Positions 1 through 6,030 of a DNA stretch of 15,262 bases are shown here, in pieces. The DNA comes from Candidatus Doudnabacteria bacterium. Lineage in GTDB: Bacteria > Patescibacteriota > Doudnabacteria > UBA920. The stretch covers positions 1 through 15,262 of the forward strand of contig JAHFJK010000021.1 in NCBI GenBank assembly GCA_023245915.1. The letters run 5' to 3'. The translations under genes were made by a program, and so were the position numbers. The notes beneath the pieces are model-generated. The model did not search any database. It saw only the letters and a program-made list of their open reading frames with translations, and was not told the DNA's origin. Each line of letters opens with the position of its first letter. The stretch's first letter is position 1.

Positions 1-96
1 TTAGTCCCACCAAATTGCGTATGACCCGCAACAACCTGAACGAAATGAGCTTCCGACTTTAGCCGAAAGCAAACGGAGTGAAGAATGATTGACCCG

Positions 97-171
97 TGGT
101 GGGCGGTATAGGGATTGAACCTATGGCCCTCTCTACGTCAAAGAGATGCTCTACCACTGAGCTAACCGCCC
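97..171 (-). tRNA. tRNA-Val (anticodon GAC), CCA encoded
   Basis: Read on the minus strand this folds as a complete cloverleaf. The acceptor stem is GGGCGGT/ACCGCCC, the anticodon stem is TCTCT/AGAGA around the loop TTGACGT (anticodon GAC, valine), and the T arm is ATAGG-TTCAATC-CCTAT. The discriminator is A (100) and the 3' CCA is encoded in the DNA (97-99). No promoter is obvious. The first 12 nt of the gene and the adjoining flank are duplicated about 108 bp upstream (268-286), after a palindromic repeat. Confidence 0.95.
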
Positions 172-286
172 AAAAATTATCAAATTCTATTTTTTAAAAA
201 TTTTCTCCCAAAACTAGGCGGGCCACTGCCTGTCCGCCGAAGTCCCGCGAAGCGGGACGAAGGCGGAAGCTAACCGCCCAAAAATT
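160..286. repeat. Palindromic intergenic repeat between 19 bp direct repeats
   Basis: A 19 bp sequence made of the tRNA-Val 5' end plus flank (AGCTAACCGCCCAAAAATT on the plus strand) occurs at 160-178 and again at 268-286. Between them is a perfect nested hairpin: TCCGCC (233-238), GAA, GTCCCGC (242-248), GAA, GCGGGAC (252-258), GAA, GGCGGA (262-267). A related unit sharing CCTGTCCGCCGAAG lies at 3182-3211 inside the MITE, so this is a small repeat family. The second direct repeat touches the stop codon of the membrane-protein gene. Confidence 0.8.
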
Positions 287-1089
287 TATTGCGTTGCCTG
301 CAAAACCGTTTTGTGAGCCAACGCTTCCGCCACGGCTTCCGGGTCTTTTTTTTGGCGGATAATTTCAATGAACAACAGGACCAAAAAACAATTTAAAATG
401 GCCACAAAAAAAGACACAATTACTATTAGCAAAAGCACGCCAAGCATTACCCATATTGTAGCAAACTCATGGATATCTGAAAAATTGGAAAAGCTGGCGG
501 GATTCACCACAGTGTGCATTAAAGTAAATGAGACAGCGTGGCCCATAATTAAGGTTAAAGCAACAGCTGTGGCCAGGGAGGTTTTTTTATTCCAGGTATC
601 TAAAGCAAGCGCGAGAGATGGCCCCAAATTTTGGTTAATTAAAACTGCAAACAGCATGGCCAAAACTGCCGTTGCCGCTACTATGCTGGTAATAAGGGCA
701 AAAAATACCCATGCCACAAAACCTAAGCGGGTAATGATAATCAGCGCCAAAGCGCAAAGCAGGATTGATCCTGTTGTCAGACACATTGTTATATAGGGTT
801 TGACAGATTTTTGCGCCCCATTTCTTGGCCGCCTTTCATCTATGTCAAGCCAGAGCCATACTGTAGAAACGGTAAAAATAATCACTCCAGCAACCAACCA
901 TAAAATAAATACTAGATGCAGCAAAAGCCTGGGCTGAGCCAGGCTGGGAGCAATAAAAGTCAATGCTATAATCTGGAGCAATGACAAAATCCACCAGCCT
1001 GGCGAGCGGCTGGCGGATGTAATGGACTTGTAGGCGATTTGGGGCAGATTGAGCATAGATCGATTGACAAAATTGACATGATTGATCAT
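286..1089 (-). CDS. Six-helix integral membrane protein, function unknown
   Basis: About 267 residues with roughly six hydrophobic segments (near residues 35-55, 58-84, 103-126, 127-150, 174-195 and 214-245, counted from an upstream TTG). A short charged C-terminal tail follows the last helix. I recognise no catalytic motif or named family; the shape resembles generic uncharacterised membrane proteins of Patescibacteria. The start is uncertain. The longest frame opens with TTG at 1098, but the in-frame ATG at 1089 is preferred. Neither has a Shine-Dalgarno sequence, and the region is a run of degenerate ATTGACATGATTGATC-like repeats. It lies 57 bp downstream of ftsH on the same strand, so co-transcription is likely. 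A substrate or partner of FtsH is only a guess. Confidence 0.75.
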   Translation of the reverse strand: MINHVNFVNRSMLNLPQIAYKSITSASRSPGWWILSLLQIIALTFIAPSLAQPRLLLHLVFILWLVAGVIIFTVSTVWLWLDIDERRPRNGAQKSVKPYITMCLTTGSILLCALALIIITRLGFVAWVFFALITSIVAATAVLAMLFAVLINQNLGPSLALALDTWNKKTSLATAVALTLIMGHAVSFTLMHTVVNPASFSNFSDIHEFATIWVMLGVLLLIVIVSFFVAILNCFLVLLFIEIIRQKKDPEAVAEALAHKTVLQATQ

Positions 1090-1146
1090 GATTGACAAGA
1101 ATTTTTGCGCAATCTTACTTAATCTTTTAAATCCCGGCCAATCCTT

Positions 1147-3048
1147 TCATGCCGCCGACGGAACCGTTTCAGCAGCTACCTGGGCCTCCAGTTGTTCAAA
1201 TTCCGGCGCCTGTTTTTTTTCCGCAGGGATTATATCTTTAACTATTTCATAAAATTGTTCCTGTTCCAGGGTTTCCTCTTTTACCAGACGCTGGGCAATG
1301 GTATTTAAATAGCTTCGATACTTGGTTAAAACTTCGGTGGCACGCTCCAGCCCCTGTTTCATAATTTTAGAAACTTCGTCGTCAATAATTTTGGCCACCG
1401 CCTCGCTGTAATTGCGCTGTTCGGAAATTTCCCTGCCCAAAAACACCATTTCGTGCTGGTCGCCCAAAACTATTGGCCCAATTTGCTCACTCATCCCGTA
1501 ATTCATTACCAGTTTCCTGGCCATGGCTGTGGCAACCTTGAGGTCATTGGAGGCGCCTGTTGTCAGCTCTGAAAACACCAGTTTTTCGGCGGCAAACCCG
1601 CCCAACAAAGCGGCAATTTCATCTAAAAAGCTTTGTTTGGTGTGCAAATGTTTGTCCTCATAAGGCAGCTTCATGGTATAACCCGCGGCGCGTCCGCGTG
1701 AAATAATGGAAACCTTATGCACCGGGTCAGAGAAAGGCAAGACACTTCCCACTAAAGCGTGGCCGCCCTCGTGATAAGCAGTAACTTCTTTTTCTTTAGT
1801 TGATAATATATGGCTTTTACGTTCCGGCCCTAACATGACCTTTTCAATTGATTCTTTCAATTCATTATCTGTAATTTCTTTTTTGTTGCGTCTTGCGCTT
1901 AAAATCGCGGCCTCGTTGATTAAATTGGAAAGGTCAGCCCCGGAAAAACCTGGGGTGCGTTCTGCAATCTTGCGTAAATTTACATTTTTGGCCATGGGCT
2001 TGTTTTGGCTGTGGACCTCCAAAATTGCCTGCCTGTCTTTTATGTCCGGCAAATCTAAAATAACCTGGCGGTCAAATCTTCCGGGACGAAGCAGGGCTGG
2101 ATCCAAAACATCCGGGCGGTTAGTCGCGGCCATGACAATCACATTGGTGTCGGTTTCAAAACCATCCATCTCTACTAAAATTTGATTTAAAGTTTGTTCG
2201 CGTTCATCATGTCCACCACCTAAGCCTGCTCCGCGCTGTCGGCCAACCGCGTCTATTTCATCTATAAAAATAATGCAGGGCGCATTCTTTTTTGCTTTTT
2301 TGAATAAATCTCGAACTCGGGAAGCGCCCACACCCACAAACATTTCCACAAATTCCGAACCGCTAATATGGAAAAAAGGTACGTTTGCTTCTCCTGCTAC
2401 AGCCCTGGCAAGCAAAGTTTTACCGACTCCGGGACTGCCCAAAAGCAAAACACCTTTGGGAATCCTGGCGCCCAGCTGCAAAAACTTTTGAGGGAATCGC
2501 AAAAATTCAACTATTTCTTTCAGCTCCTCCTTAGCTTCCTTAGCTCCGGCCACGTCGTTAAACTTTACCCGATTTTTTCGTTCGTCACTTAACCTGGCGG
2601 AGCTTTGCCCAAAAGACAGGGCCCGGTTGTTGGTGCCTTGCACCTGCCGCATGAAGAAATAAATAATGACTGAAATTAATAAAAAGGGCAATAAAATAGA
2701 AAGGGCTGGCCCGGCCAGATTGCTCCAGACACTGCCTGTGGTGTAGGAAATTTTAACTTTATCCGGAGTGAGTTTGCCGACATCGACGCCGGTGTTTTTA
2801 AAAAAAGCGACTACATCAGTGCCGGTTACTATTTTGGCTTCTTGCAGGACATCGTTGTCTTTGGCTTTGGCCGTAACCGCGATATCGCTAATGGTTAAAT
2901 TTTCAATCTTGCCTTGGTTGAGTAAATCACTGATTTCAGAAATTTTAACCGTGGTGACTTTGGCGCTGCCGTTGAAAGCTGCAAAAACCATGCTTATCAC
3001 CAAAAAGCCGATTAAAATTAAGACAATATTTTTAATGATTTTGCTCAT
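1147..3048 (-). CDS. ftsH: ATP-dependent zinc metalloprotease FtsH
   Basis: A membrane-anchored AAA+ protease that extracts and degrades membrane and short-lived cytosolic proteins, working as a hexamer. The 633 residues give the full family architecture: TM helix 1 (about 8-27), an extracytoplasmic domain, TM helix 2 (about 112-133), the AAA domain and the peptidase domain. Visible motifs are Walker A GSPGVGKT (204-211), Walker B IIFIDEID (259-266), the second region of homology ATNRPDVLDPALLRPGRFDR, and the zinc site HEGGH (426-430) with the third ligand Asp in TTGASND (D502). HEGGH and the Walker A text differ slightly from the common HEAGH and GPPGTGKT, but keep all key residues. The C-terminal tail is acidic and alanine-rich. 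The start has only a weak AAAGAAA ribosome site. The promoter is at 3077-3105 and a MITE abuts it. Confidence 0.98.
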   Translation of the reverse strand: MSKIIKNIVLILIGFLVISMVFAAFNGSAKVTTVKISEISDLLNQGKIENLTISDIAVTAKAKDNDVLQEAKIVTGTDVVAFFKNTGVDVGKLTPDKVKISYTTGSVWSNLAGPALSILLPFLLISVIIYFFMRQVQGTNNRALSFGQSSARLSDERKNRVKFNDVAGAKEAKEELKEIVEFLRFPQKFLQLGARIPKGVLLLGSPGVGKTLLARAVAGEANVPFFHISGSEFVEMFVGVGASRVRDLFKKAKKNAPCIIFIDEIDAVGRQRGAGLGGGHDEREQTLNQILVEMDGFETDTNVIVMAATNRPDVLDPALLRPGRFDRQVILDLPDIKDRQAILEVHSQNKPMAKNVNLRKIAERTPGFSGADLSNLINEAAILSARRNKKEITDNELKESIEKVMLGPERKSHILSTKEKEVTAYHEGGHALVGSVLPFSDPVHKVSIISRGRAAGYTMKLPYEDKHLHTKQSFLDEIAALLGGFAAEKLVFSELTTGASNDLKVATAMARKLVMNYGMSEQIGPIVLGDQHEMVFLGREISEQRNYSEAVAKIIDDEVSKIMKQGLERATEVLTKYRSYLNTIAQRLVKEETLEQEQFYEIVKDIIPAEKKQAPEFEQLEAQVAAETVPSAA

Positions 3049-3076
3049 AGTTTCTTTAAAAATTTAAAGAGTTTAT

Positions 3077-3105
3077 ATTATACAAACTATTTAACGATGT
3101 AGCAA
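3077..3105 (-). promoter_or_regulatory. Predicted sigma70 promoter of ftsH
   Basis: On the minus strand, -35 TTGCTA (3100-3105) and -10 TATAAT (3077-3082) are separated by 17 bp. The predicted start is near 3070, giving a leader of about 22 nt. The MITE target duplication ends 8 bp upstream of the -35 box, so natural upstream elements may have been replaced. Confidence 0.65.
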
Positions 3106-3121
3106 GAGCTAGACTTAGTAT

Positions 3122-3264
3122 GTAACTGCCCACTGGGCAAGCTAAAACATCACTTTTTCCTGTCATTGCGAGTGCATCCGACCTGTCCGCCGAAGCTTCA
3201 GCGTAGGTGGAAGCAATCTCAATAAGTAAGGGATTGCCGCGTCGCAATGACAGTGGGCAGTTAC
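3122..3264. mobile_element. 143 bp MITE with 14 bp terminal inverted repeats and 8 bp target duplication
   Basis: Perfect 14 bp terminal inverted repeats GTAACTGCCCACTG (3122-3135) and its complement (3251-3264) are flanked directly by the 8 bp direct repeat CTTAGTAT (3114-3121 and 3265-3272). Inside is a second inverted pair, TGTCATTGCG (3161-3170) and CGCAATGACA (3243-3252), and a copy of the CCTGTCCGCCGAAG palindromic repeat (3182-3211). There is no transposase. Ends beginning 5'-GTAA with 8 bp duplications are typical of the IS66 family, so an IS66-type transposase may mobilise it in trans (inference). A 63-codon open frame crossing it is a repeat artefact. Confidence 0.88.
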
Positions 3265-3273
3265 CTTAGTATC

Positions 3274-3370
3274 ATTTGGTGGACTCACCGGGAATCCCGG
3301 TAGTACAACCTCCGGTTGACTACGGGACACAGTCGAACCCGGGCCTCGGCAACTCGCCCCGTCACTCAAC
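3274..3370 (-). other. GC-rich foldable segment ending in GTCCACCA, next to tRNA-Ala
   Basis: On the minus strand, directly after the tRNA-Ala 3' end, about 95 nt of GC-rich DNA can fold in competing ways. Option 1 pairs CCGGGTTCGACT with AGTCAACCGG (10 bp with two bulges). Option 2 pairs GTAGT-AACC with GGTT-ACTAC around GGA, followed by CCGGG-ATT-CCCGG. It ends in GTCCACCA (3277-3284), identical to the last 8 nt of the tRNA-Ala gene (3371-3378). It does not fold as a standard tRNA, because no matching 5' acceptor half is present. It could be a tRNA remnant, an attachment-site duplication, or part of a structured RNA. Confidence 0.4.
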
Positions 3371-3473
3371 TGGTGGACCCAGGGAGAATCGGACTCCCGC
3401 TTCCACAATGCGAATGTGGCGTCTTACCACTGGACCATGGGCCCAGTTGAGAAGTTGATTTTGAGTGACGGGG
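3357..3473. repeat. 13 bp inverted repeat enclosing tRNA-Ala
   Basis: CCCCGTCACTCAA (3357-3369) and its exact complement (3461-3473) bracket the tRNA-Ala gene. In the minus-strand transcript they would pair the tRNA leader with its trailer, making a processing-stalk-like stem. Next to the tRNA, leader CAACT can also pair with AGTTG. Confidence 0.7.
3371..3444 (-). tRNA. tRNA-Ala (anticodon CGC), CCA encoded
   Basis: Minus-strand cloverleaf: acceptor GGGCCCA/TGGGTCC, anticodon stem CCACA/TGTGG around TTCGCAT (anticodon CGC, alanine GCG codons), T arm GGGAG-TCCGATT-CTCCC, discriminator A and encoded CCA. The acceptor stem carries the G3-U70 wobble pair, the classical identity element for alanyl-tRNA synthetase, which supports the assignment. 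The D stem is only three clean pairs. No clear promoter is seen upstream (3474-3590). Confidence 0.92.
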
Positions 3474-3590
3474 TGAAAATGCCGCGTAATGCCACTTTAC
3501 TATGAGCCCTTATCAAAGGTGGGCGGACAAGCAATACTACAGGCTCGTTAAATCTTATTAATTTTATCCGATTATGCTGCCTGAGTAAAG

Positions 3591-3619
3591 AAAAACGCGC
3601 GAACCGGGAGATCCGCGTG
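3591..3619 (-). terminator. Probable intrinsic terminator of the TonB-like gene
   Basis: Minus strand, 24 nt after the stop codon: ACGCG (from 3614-3618) pairs with CGCGT (from 3595-3599) across a 14 nt loop, followed by a T run. The stem is short, so this is moderately supported. Confidence 0.5.
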
Positions 3620-3642
3620 TTTGCGCTAGCTTGCGCTATTTT

Positions 3643-4404
3643 TTACTGCATTTGGAAGGTGACCGTGATTGTTGTGACCACAGTCACCGGCTGGCCATTG
3701 AGCATGGTGGGCTTGTAGCGCCACTGCTTCACTGCGTCAATAGCCGCTTGGGTCAGCAAAGGGTGGCCATTAAGAACCCTAAGGTTCTCAATGGTGCCTT
3801 CTTTGCTGATTTCAGCTTCCAATACGACAACGCCTTGCACGCGCGCCTGTTTAGCAAGTTGCGGGTAAACTGGCCTTACTTGCGAAACCAGGTTTGCGGC
3901 AATCACGTTCCCGCCAACGCGGACGCGTTGCGCGGGGGTTGCTGGCGGAGGTGGCGGGGGCACAGGGAGCGGGGCGGGCTGTTCAACTCTTGGAGGTTCG
4001 AACGGAAAAGGGAGAGGAAAATTTCCAGTCCCATTTGGAATTCCACCAGTTGTGCCACCAGGAACTCCCCTATTGTTCTGTGGCGGCTCTGTTACATCTG
4101 GCACCGGAATATTTTTTGGGATTTCCGGTGGGGATCGAAAAACTTCTGGGGGTTTTTCCGGAGATTTTCGATCCGGCCCTCGTTTTGGTAGCGGAATCGT
4201 GTCAATCTTTCCCGGACCGGCGGCTGGAGGTGGAGGCGGCAAAAAAATTCTTCCTGCCAAATTGGCCGCAGCCAATTTGTCCGGAAAAGCGACAGGCACG
4301 AGAACGCCGATTGTGAACAAGCTAATCACAATCAGACTCCCTGCCAAGAACGAAATTCTTTTTTGTTTTTTGTTTCGACTTTCAACTAAAACTGTCTCAA
4401 ACAT
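3643..4404 (-). CDS. TonB-like energy transducer, acidobacterial type
   Basis: A 253-residue protein with the TonB plan: a short cytoplasmic N-terminus (MFETVLVES then basic residues), one signal-anchor helix (about 19-40), a long Pro/Gly-rich periplasmic linker (about 55-158) and a TonB C-terminal domain (about 163-253). The conserved text RPVYP, a GVVVLEAEI strand, AIDAVKQWRYKP and a final ITVTF strand are visible. TonB normally passes proton-motive energy from ExbB/ExbD to outer-membrane receptors. From memory, the MFE..LVES start, the poly-proline stretch, the RVRVGGNV linker and HPLLTQAAIDAVKQWRYKP are typical of Acidobacteriota homologues. This is odd for a CPR-like genome, whose members generally lack a canonical outer membrane; no ExbB/D or receptor is present here. 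The gene is GC-richer than its neighbours and has a strong Shine-Dalgarno (AAAGGAGGGG), unlike most genes in the window. Horizontal transfer is likely; a chimeric assembly is the alternative. Confidence 0.88.
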   Translation of the reverse strand: MFETVLVESRNKKQKRISFLAGSLIVISLFTIGVLVPVAFPDKLAAANLAGRIFLPPPPPAAGPGKIDTIPLPKRGPDRKSPEKPPEVFRSPPEIPKNIPVPDVTEPPQNNRGVPGGTTGGIPNGTGNFPLPFPFEPPRVEQPAPLPVPPPPPPATPAQRVRVGGNVIAANLVSQVRPVYPQLAKQARVQGVVVLEAEISKEGTIENLRVLNGHPLLTQAAIDAVKQWRYKPTMLNGQPVTVVTTITVTFQMQ

Positions 4405-4525
4405 GTTCCCCTCCTTTAGAGGGAAAGCAGCGGGCGCCCAATTGCGTGGTAATGCCTAAAGGCATTCAACCTTTTTGTAGGACAGACCACGAACTTCCCG
4501 CGTCTGGGCTTTTTTGGTCAGCTTT
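4405..4525 (-). promoter_or_regulatory. Structured 5' leader with sequestered ribosome site, upstream of the tonB-like gene
   Basis: The roughly 120 nt leader has nested stems on the minus strand. P1 is GCCCA (4505-4509) with TGGGC (4436-4440); P2 is CGTGGT (4486-4491) with ACCACG (4445-4450); P3 is AATGCC (4461-4466) with GGCATT (4451-4456), loop TTTA. GCGGG (4497-4501) can pair with CCCGC (4430-4434), crossing P1 as a pseudoknot or competing with it. A final hairpin, TTCCCTC (4419-4425) with GAGGGGAA (4406-4413), contains most of the Shine-Dalgarno (4408-4417). This layout resembles a translational riboswitch or thermosensor. I match it to no known class. Confidence 0.5.
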
Positions 4526-4531
4526 ACTTTT

Positions 4532-4559
4532 AGTATATACTTCGGCCAAAGTTTGTCAA
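4532..4559 (-). promoter_or_regulatory. Predicted sigma70 promoter of the tonB-like gene
   Basis: Minus strand: consensus -35 TTGACA (4554-4559), 16 bp spacer, -10 TATACT (4532-4537). The predicted transcription start is near 4525, which makes the structured leader its 5' UTR. Confidence 0.75.
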
Positions 4560-4584
4560 AGAAAATAAAGGAGCTTCAAATTTA

Positions 4585-4626
4585 AAACGCGGGGATCAGC
4601 TGGGTTATTAGCTGATCCCCGCGTTT
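4585..4626 (-). terminator. Strong terminator after the small lipoprotein gene
   Basis: A perfect 17 bp inverted repeat (4585-4601 and 4610-4626) with an 8 nt loop, A-rich on one side and T-rich on the other. It lies 20 nt past the stop codon of the minus-strand lipoprotein frame and just upstream of the tonB promoter, separating the two units. Confidence 0.85.
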
Positions 4627-4646
4627 GGCGCAAGTTGAAGAGGCGG

Positions 4647-4869
4647 TCAGATCGGATTGGAATCCAGGTCTTCGTACATGCGACGCAATTCCTCGACCTC
4701 GGCTTTGGACTGTTCCAACTGCGATTTCAAGTCCTGGACCTGATCTCGAATCAATCGCCACGCCACGACAGGATTTCTGACAGGACAAGTCTGTTCGTGG
4801 CCCTTGGAATCGCAGCCTGGAAGGCATTCAAAGAGCGATCGCAATCAGGAACAATTTCTTATTGCTCAT
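4647..4869 (-). pseudogene. Small coiled-coil lipoprotein, frameshifted
   Basis: Two overlapping minus-strand frames together make one lipoprotein. The first starts at ATG 4869 behind AAGGAA (spacing about 6) and reads MSNKKLFLIAIAL, a typical signal-peptide start, then stops at 4828. The other frame, open from 4844 to 4647, continues with a hydrophobic stretch, the lipobox LPGC, DSKG, and then a roughly 40-residue amphipathic coiled coil (VQDLKSQLEQSKAEVEELRR). Removing one base around 4836-4842 would join them into a protein of about 73 residues. The break may be a real mutation or a sequencing/assembly error. The unit has its own consensus promoter (4890-4918) and strong terminator (4585-4626), so it was built to be expressed alone. 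It shares higher GC content with the neighbouring tonB gene. Function is unknown; an envelope-anchored spacer-type lipoprotein is a guess. Confidence 0.6.
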
Positions 4870-4889
4870 TTTCTTTCCTTATAGGCAAA

Positions 4890-4918
4890 ATTTTAGCATA
4901 TTTTAATAAAAATGTCAA
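4890..4918 (-). promoter_or_regulatory. Predicted sigma70 promoter of the small lipoprotein
   Basis: Minus strand: consensus -35 TTGACA (4913-4918), 17 bp spacer, -10 TAAAAT (4890-4895). The predicted start is near 4883, giving a leader of about 14 nt. A 13 bp tandem repeat (CCATTAGAAAAAT-like, 4921-4946) lies just upstream. Confidence 0.75.
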
Positions 4919-5034
4919 TCCCATTAGAAAAATCCATTAGAAAAACCTTCCTTAAATAAAAGTGAAAAATTGTTTGTTTATTATTAGCTATCTAACTAAC
5001 TTTAATTTTATAATTTTCTAACGGGACAATAGCA

Positions 5035-5063
5035 TGGACAAAAAAACCTTGCTTTGCTATACT
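5035..5063 (+). promoter_or_regulatory. Predicted sigma70 promoter for the plus-strand ribosomal gene run
   Basis: -35 TGGACA (5035-5040), 17 bp spacer, -10 TATACT (5058-5063). The predicted start near 5070 leaves a leader of about 18 nt before the coiled-coil gene. No other promoter is evident before rpsF, so this may drive the downstream genes too. The preceding stretch, 4947-5034, is AT-rich with nothing recognisable. Confidence 0.65.
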
Positions 5064-5087
5064 TTGTGAACCGCTAAAAATAAACTT

Positions 5088-5363
5088 ATGGATGCTGAAC
5101 TAAAACAACAATTAGACAGAATAGAAAAGTTCCTTTTGGAACATGTGGTGACCAGAGAGGAGCTACTTGAACATGTAAGAAGGCTAGAAGAAAAAATGGC
5201 CACCAAGGCCAGCATGGAAAATTTGAGAGATTCCGTAGACAAATTTGCCAAAACAGTCAAAAATTTTGAGCAGGAACATTTGGCTCTTAAAGAACAAATG
5301 TCAACTGTCCAGGGCTGGATTAGAAGCGCGGCTAAAAGATTAGATATAGAATTTAAACTTTAA
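5088..5363 (+). CDS. Small coiled-coil protein, function unknown
   Basis: A 91-residue, highly charged, mostly helical protein. Heptad-like spacing of Leu/Ile/Val runs through most of its length (ELKQQLDRIEKFLLEHV, then ELLEHVRRLEEKM, then a second amphipathic stretch), suggesting a soluble homo-oligomeric coiled coil. There are no cysteines, no signal peptide and no membrane segment. It has a good promoter but no Shine-Dalgarno sequence (leader CTAAAAATAAACTT). It sits 91 bp ahead of rpsF on the same strand. Proteins of this size and look are common hypothetical proteins in Patescibacteria; I do not recognise a named family. Confidence 0.75.
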   Translation: MDAELKQQLDRIEKFLLEHVVTREELLEHVRRLEEKMATKASMENLRDSVDKFAKTVKNFEQEHLALKEQMSTVQGWIRSAAKRLDIEFKL

Positions 5364-5376
5364 AAAGTTATTTAAT

Positions 5377-5454
5377 CCCCATCAGAACCGCTTCGCGGTC
5401 TAACGGGGCAAGCATATTTCCTGCATCTCGGTGCAGGAATAAGGAACATTCCTT
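5377..5454 (+). promoter_or_regulatory. rpsF leader with three hairpins
   Basis: Hairpin 1 pairs CCCC (5377-5380) with GGGG (5405-5408) and, inside, ACCGC (5387-5391) with GCGGT (5395-5399). Hairpin 2 is CCTGCA/TGCAGG (5420-5437). Hairpin 3 is AAGGAA-CA-TTCCTT (5441-5454), abutting the ATG and containing the apparent Shine-Dalgarno AAGGA. S6-S18 complexes bind rpsF leaders in other bacteria, so autoregulation is plausible, but I cannot match the known S6:S18 motif here. Confidence 0.45.
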
Positions 5455-5928
5455 ATGCCTCAATATGAGCTTATGTATCTGCTCGGCAGCCATGTTGCCG
5501 ACACAGACGTGCCCCAAATTTCGCAAAATATTTTAAAATTCGTTGGCGATTTTGGCGGAACCGATGTTAAAGAAACCCAGCTGGGTAAAAAAAAGCTGGC
5601 CTATCCAATAAAAAAAACCCGCAACGGACATTATATTGTGGTTAATTTTACTATGGACGGCAAAAATATTAACACCTTTGATGCGAAAATTCGGACGCAA
5701 GATGCAAATATAATCCGCTACATTCTTATAAATTTAGATGAACATTTAGCCAGAATGGAAAAAGACAAAATTGTTCAGTCTAAGATAGTGCGCAAAGGCC
5801 CGCCCGCTGAACCTGCAAAGCCAACGGCCCCAATAATAAAAAAGCCGGCGCCGGTGCTAACAGAAATTAACGAGGAAGAGTTGGAAAAGAAAATAGAAGA
5901 AGCTTTAAGCGAAGACCTAACTAAATAA
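5455..5928 (+). CDS. rpsF: 30S ribosomal protein S6
   Basis: S6 binds the central domain of 16S rRNA as a heterodimer with S18. The first 100 or so residues match the family: the YELMYLL first strand, GKKKLAYPIKK followed by GHY, and the strand IIRYILI. At 157 residues it is longer than typical bacterial S6 without a tail; from about 105 on there is a K/P/A-rich linker and an acidic helix (EINEEELEKKIEEALSED) at the C-terminus. The S18 gene lies two genes downstream, the standard rpsF-ssb-rpsR order. The start is fixed by the AAGGA site and by conservation of the N-terminal strand. Confidence 0.97.
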   Translation: MPQYELMYLLGSHVADTDVPQISQNILKFVGDFGGTDVKETQLGKKKLAYPIKKTRNGHYIVVNFTMDGKNINTFDAKIRTQDANIIRYILINLDEHLARMEKDKIVQSKIVRKGPPAEPAKPTAPIIKKPAPVLTEINEEELEKKIEEALSEDLTK

Positions 5929-6030
5929 TTTTCAATTTACAATTAACAATTTTCAATCAATTTGCAATGATATAATTTTCAATTGAAAATTGAACATTCA
6001 TTGAAAATTGAGAATTGAAAATTTACTACC
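5929..6030. repeat. AT-rich inverted repeats between rpsF and ssb
   Basis: About 100 bp made of variants of CAATTTTCAATTGAAAATTG in both orientations, including a perfect palindrome at 5975-5990. A similar palindrome (ACAAAAATTTTTGT, 6549-6562) follows ssb. There is no GC stem, so neither looks like a terminator. They resemble low-complexity intergenic repeats. Confidence 0.5.

Noticed and set aside
1..96. Possible end of a minus-strand gene (frame ending GSYAIWWD) downstream of tRNA-Val
   Set aside because: The frame runs straight out of the tRNA with no start or domain. Nothing supportable is seen here.
3056..3408. Minus-strand frames of 63 and 81 codons through the MITE and tRNA-Ala
   Set aside because: They are translations of the MITE, the structured segment and the tRNA. 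Such frames arise wherever these repeats occur.
3631..4459. Plus-strand frames opposite the TonB-like gene
   Set aside because: They mirror the Pro/Gly-rich coding strand of a clearly recognisable TonB protein and have no family features.
4582..4827. 81-codon minus-strand frame overlapping the small lipoprotein
   Set aside because: It begins just after the premature stop, lacks any feature and runs through the terminator. The coiled-coil frame with the lipobox is the real one.
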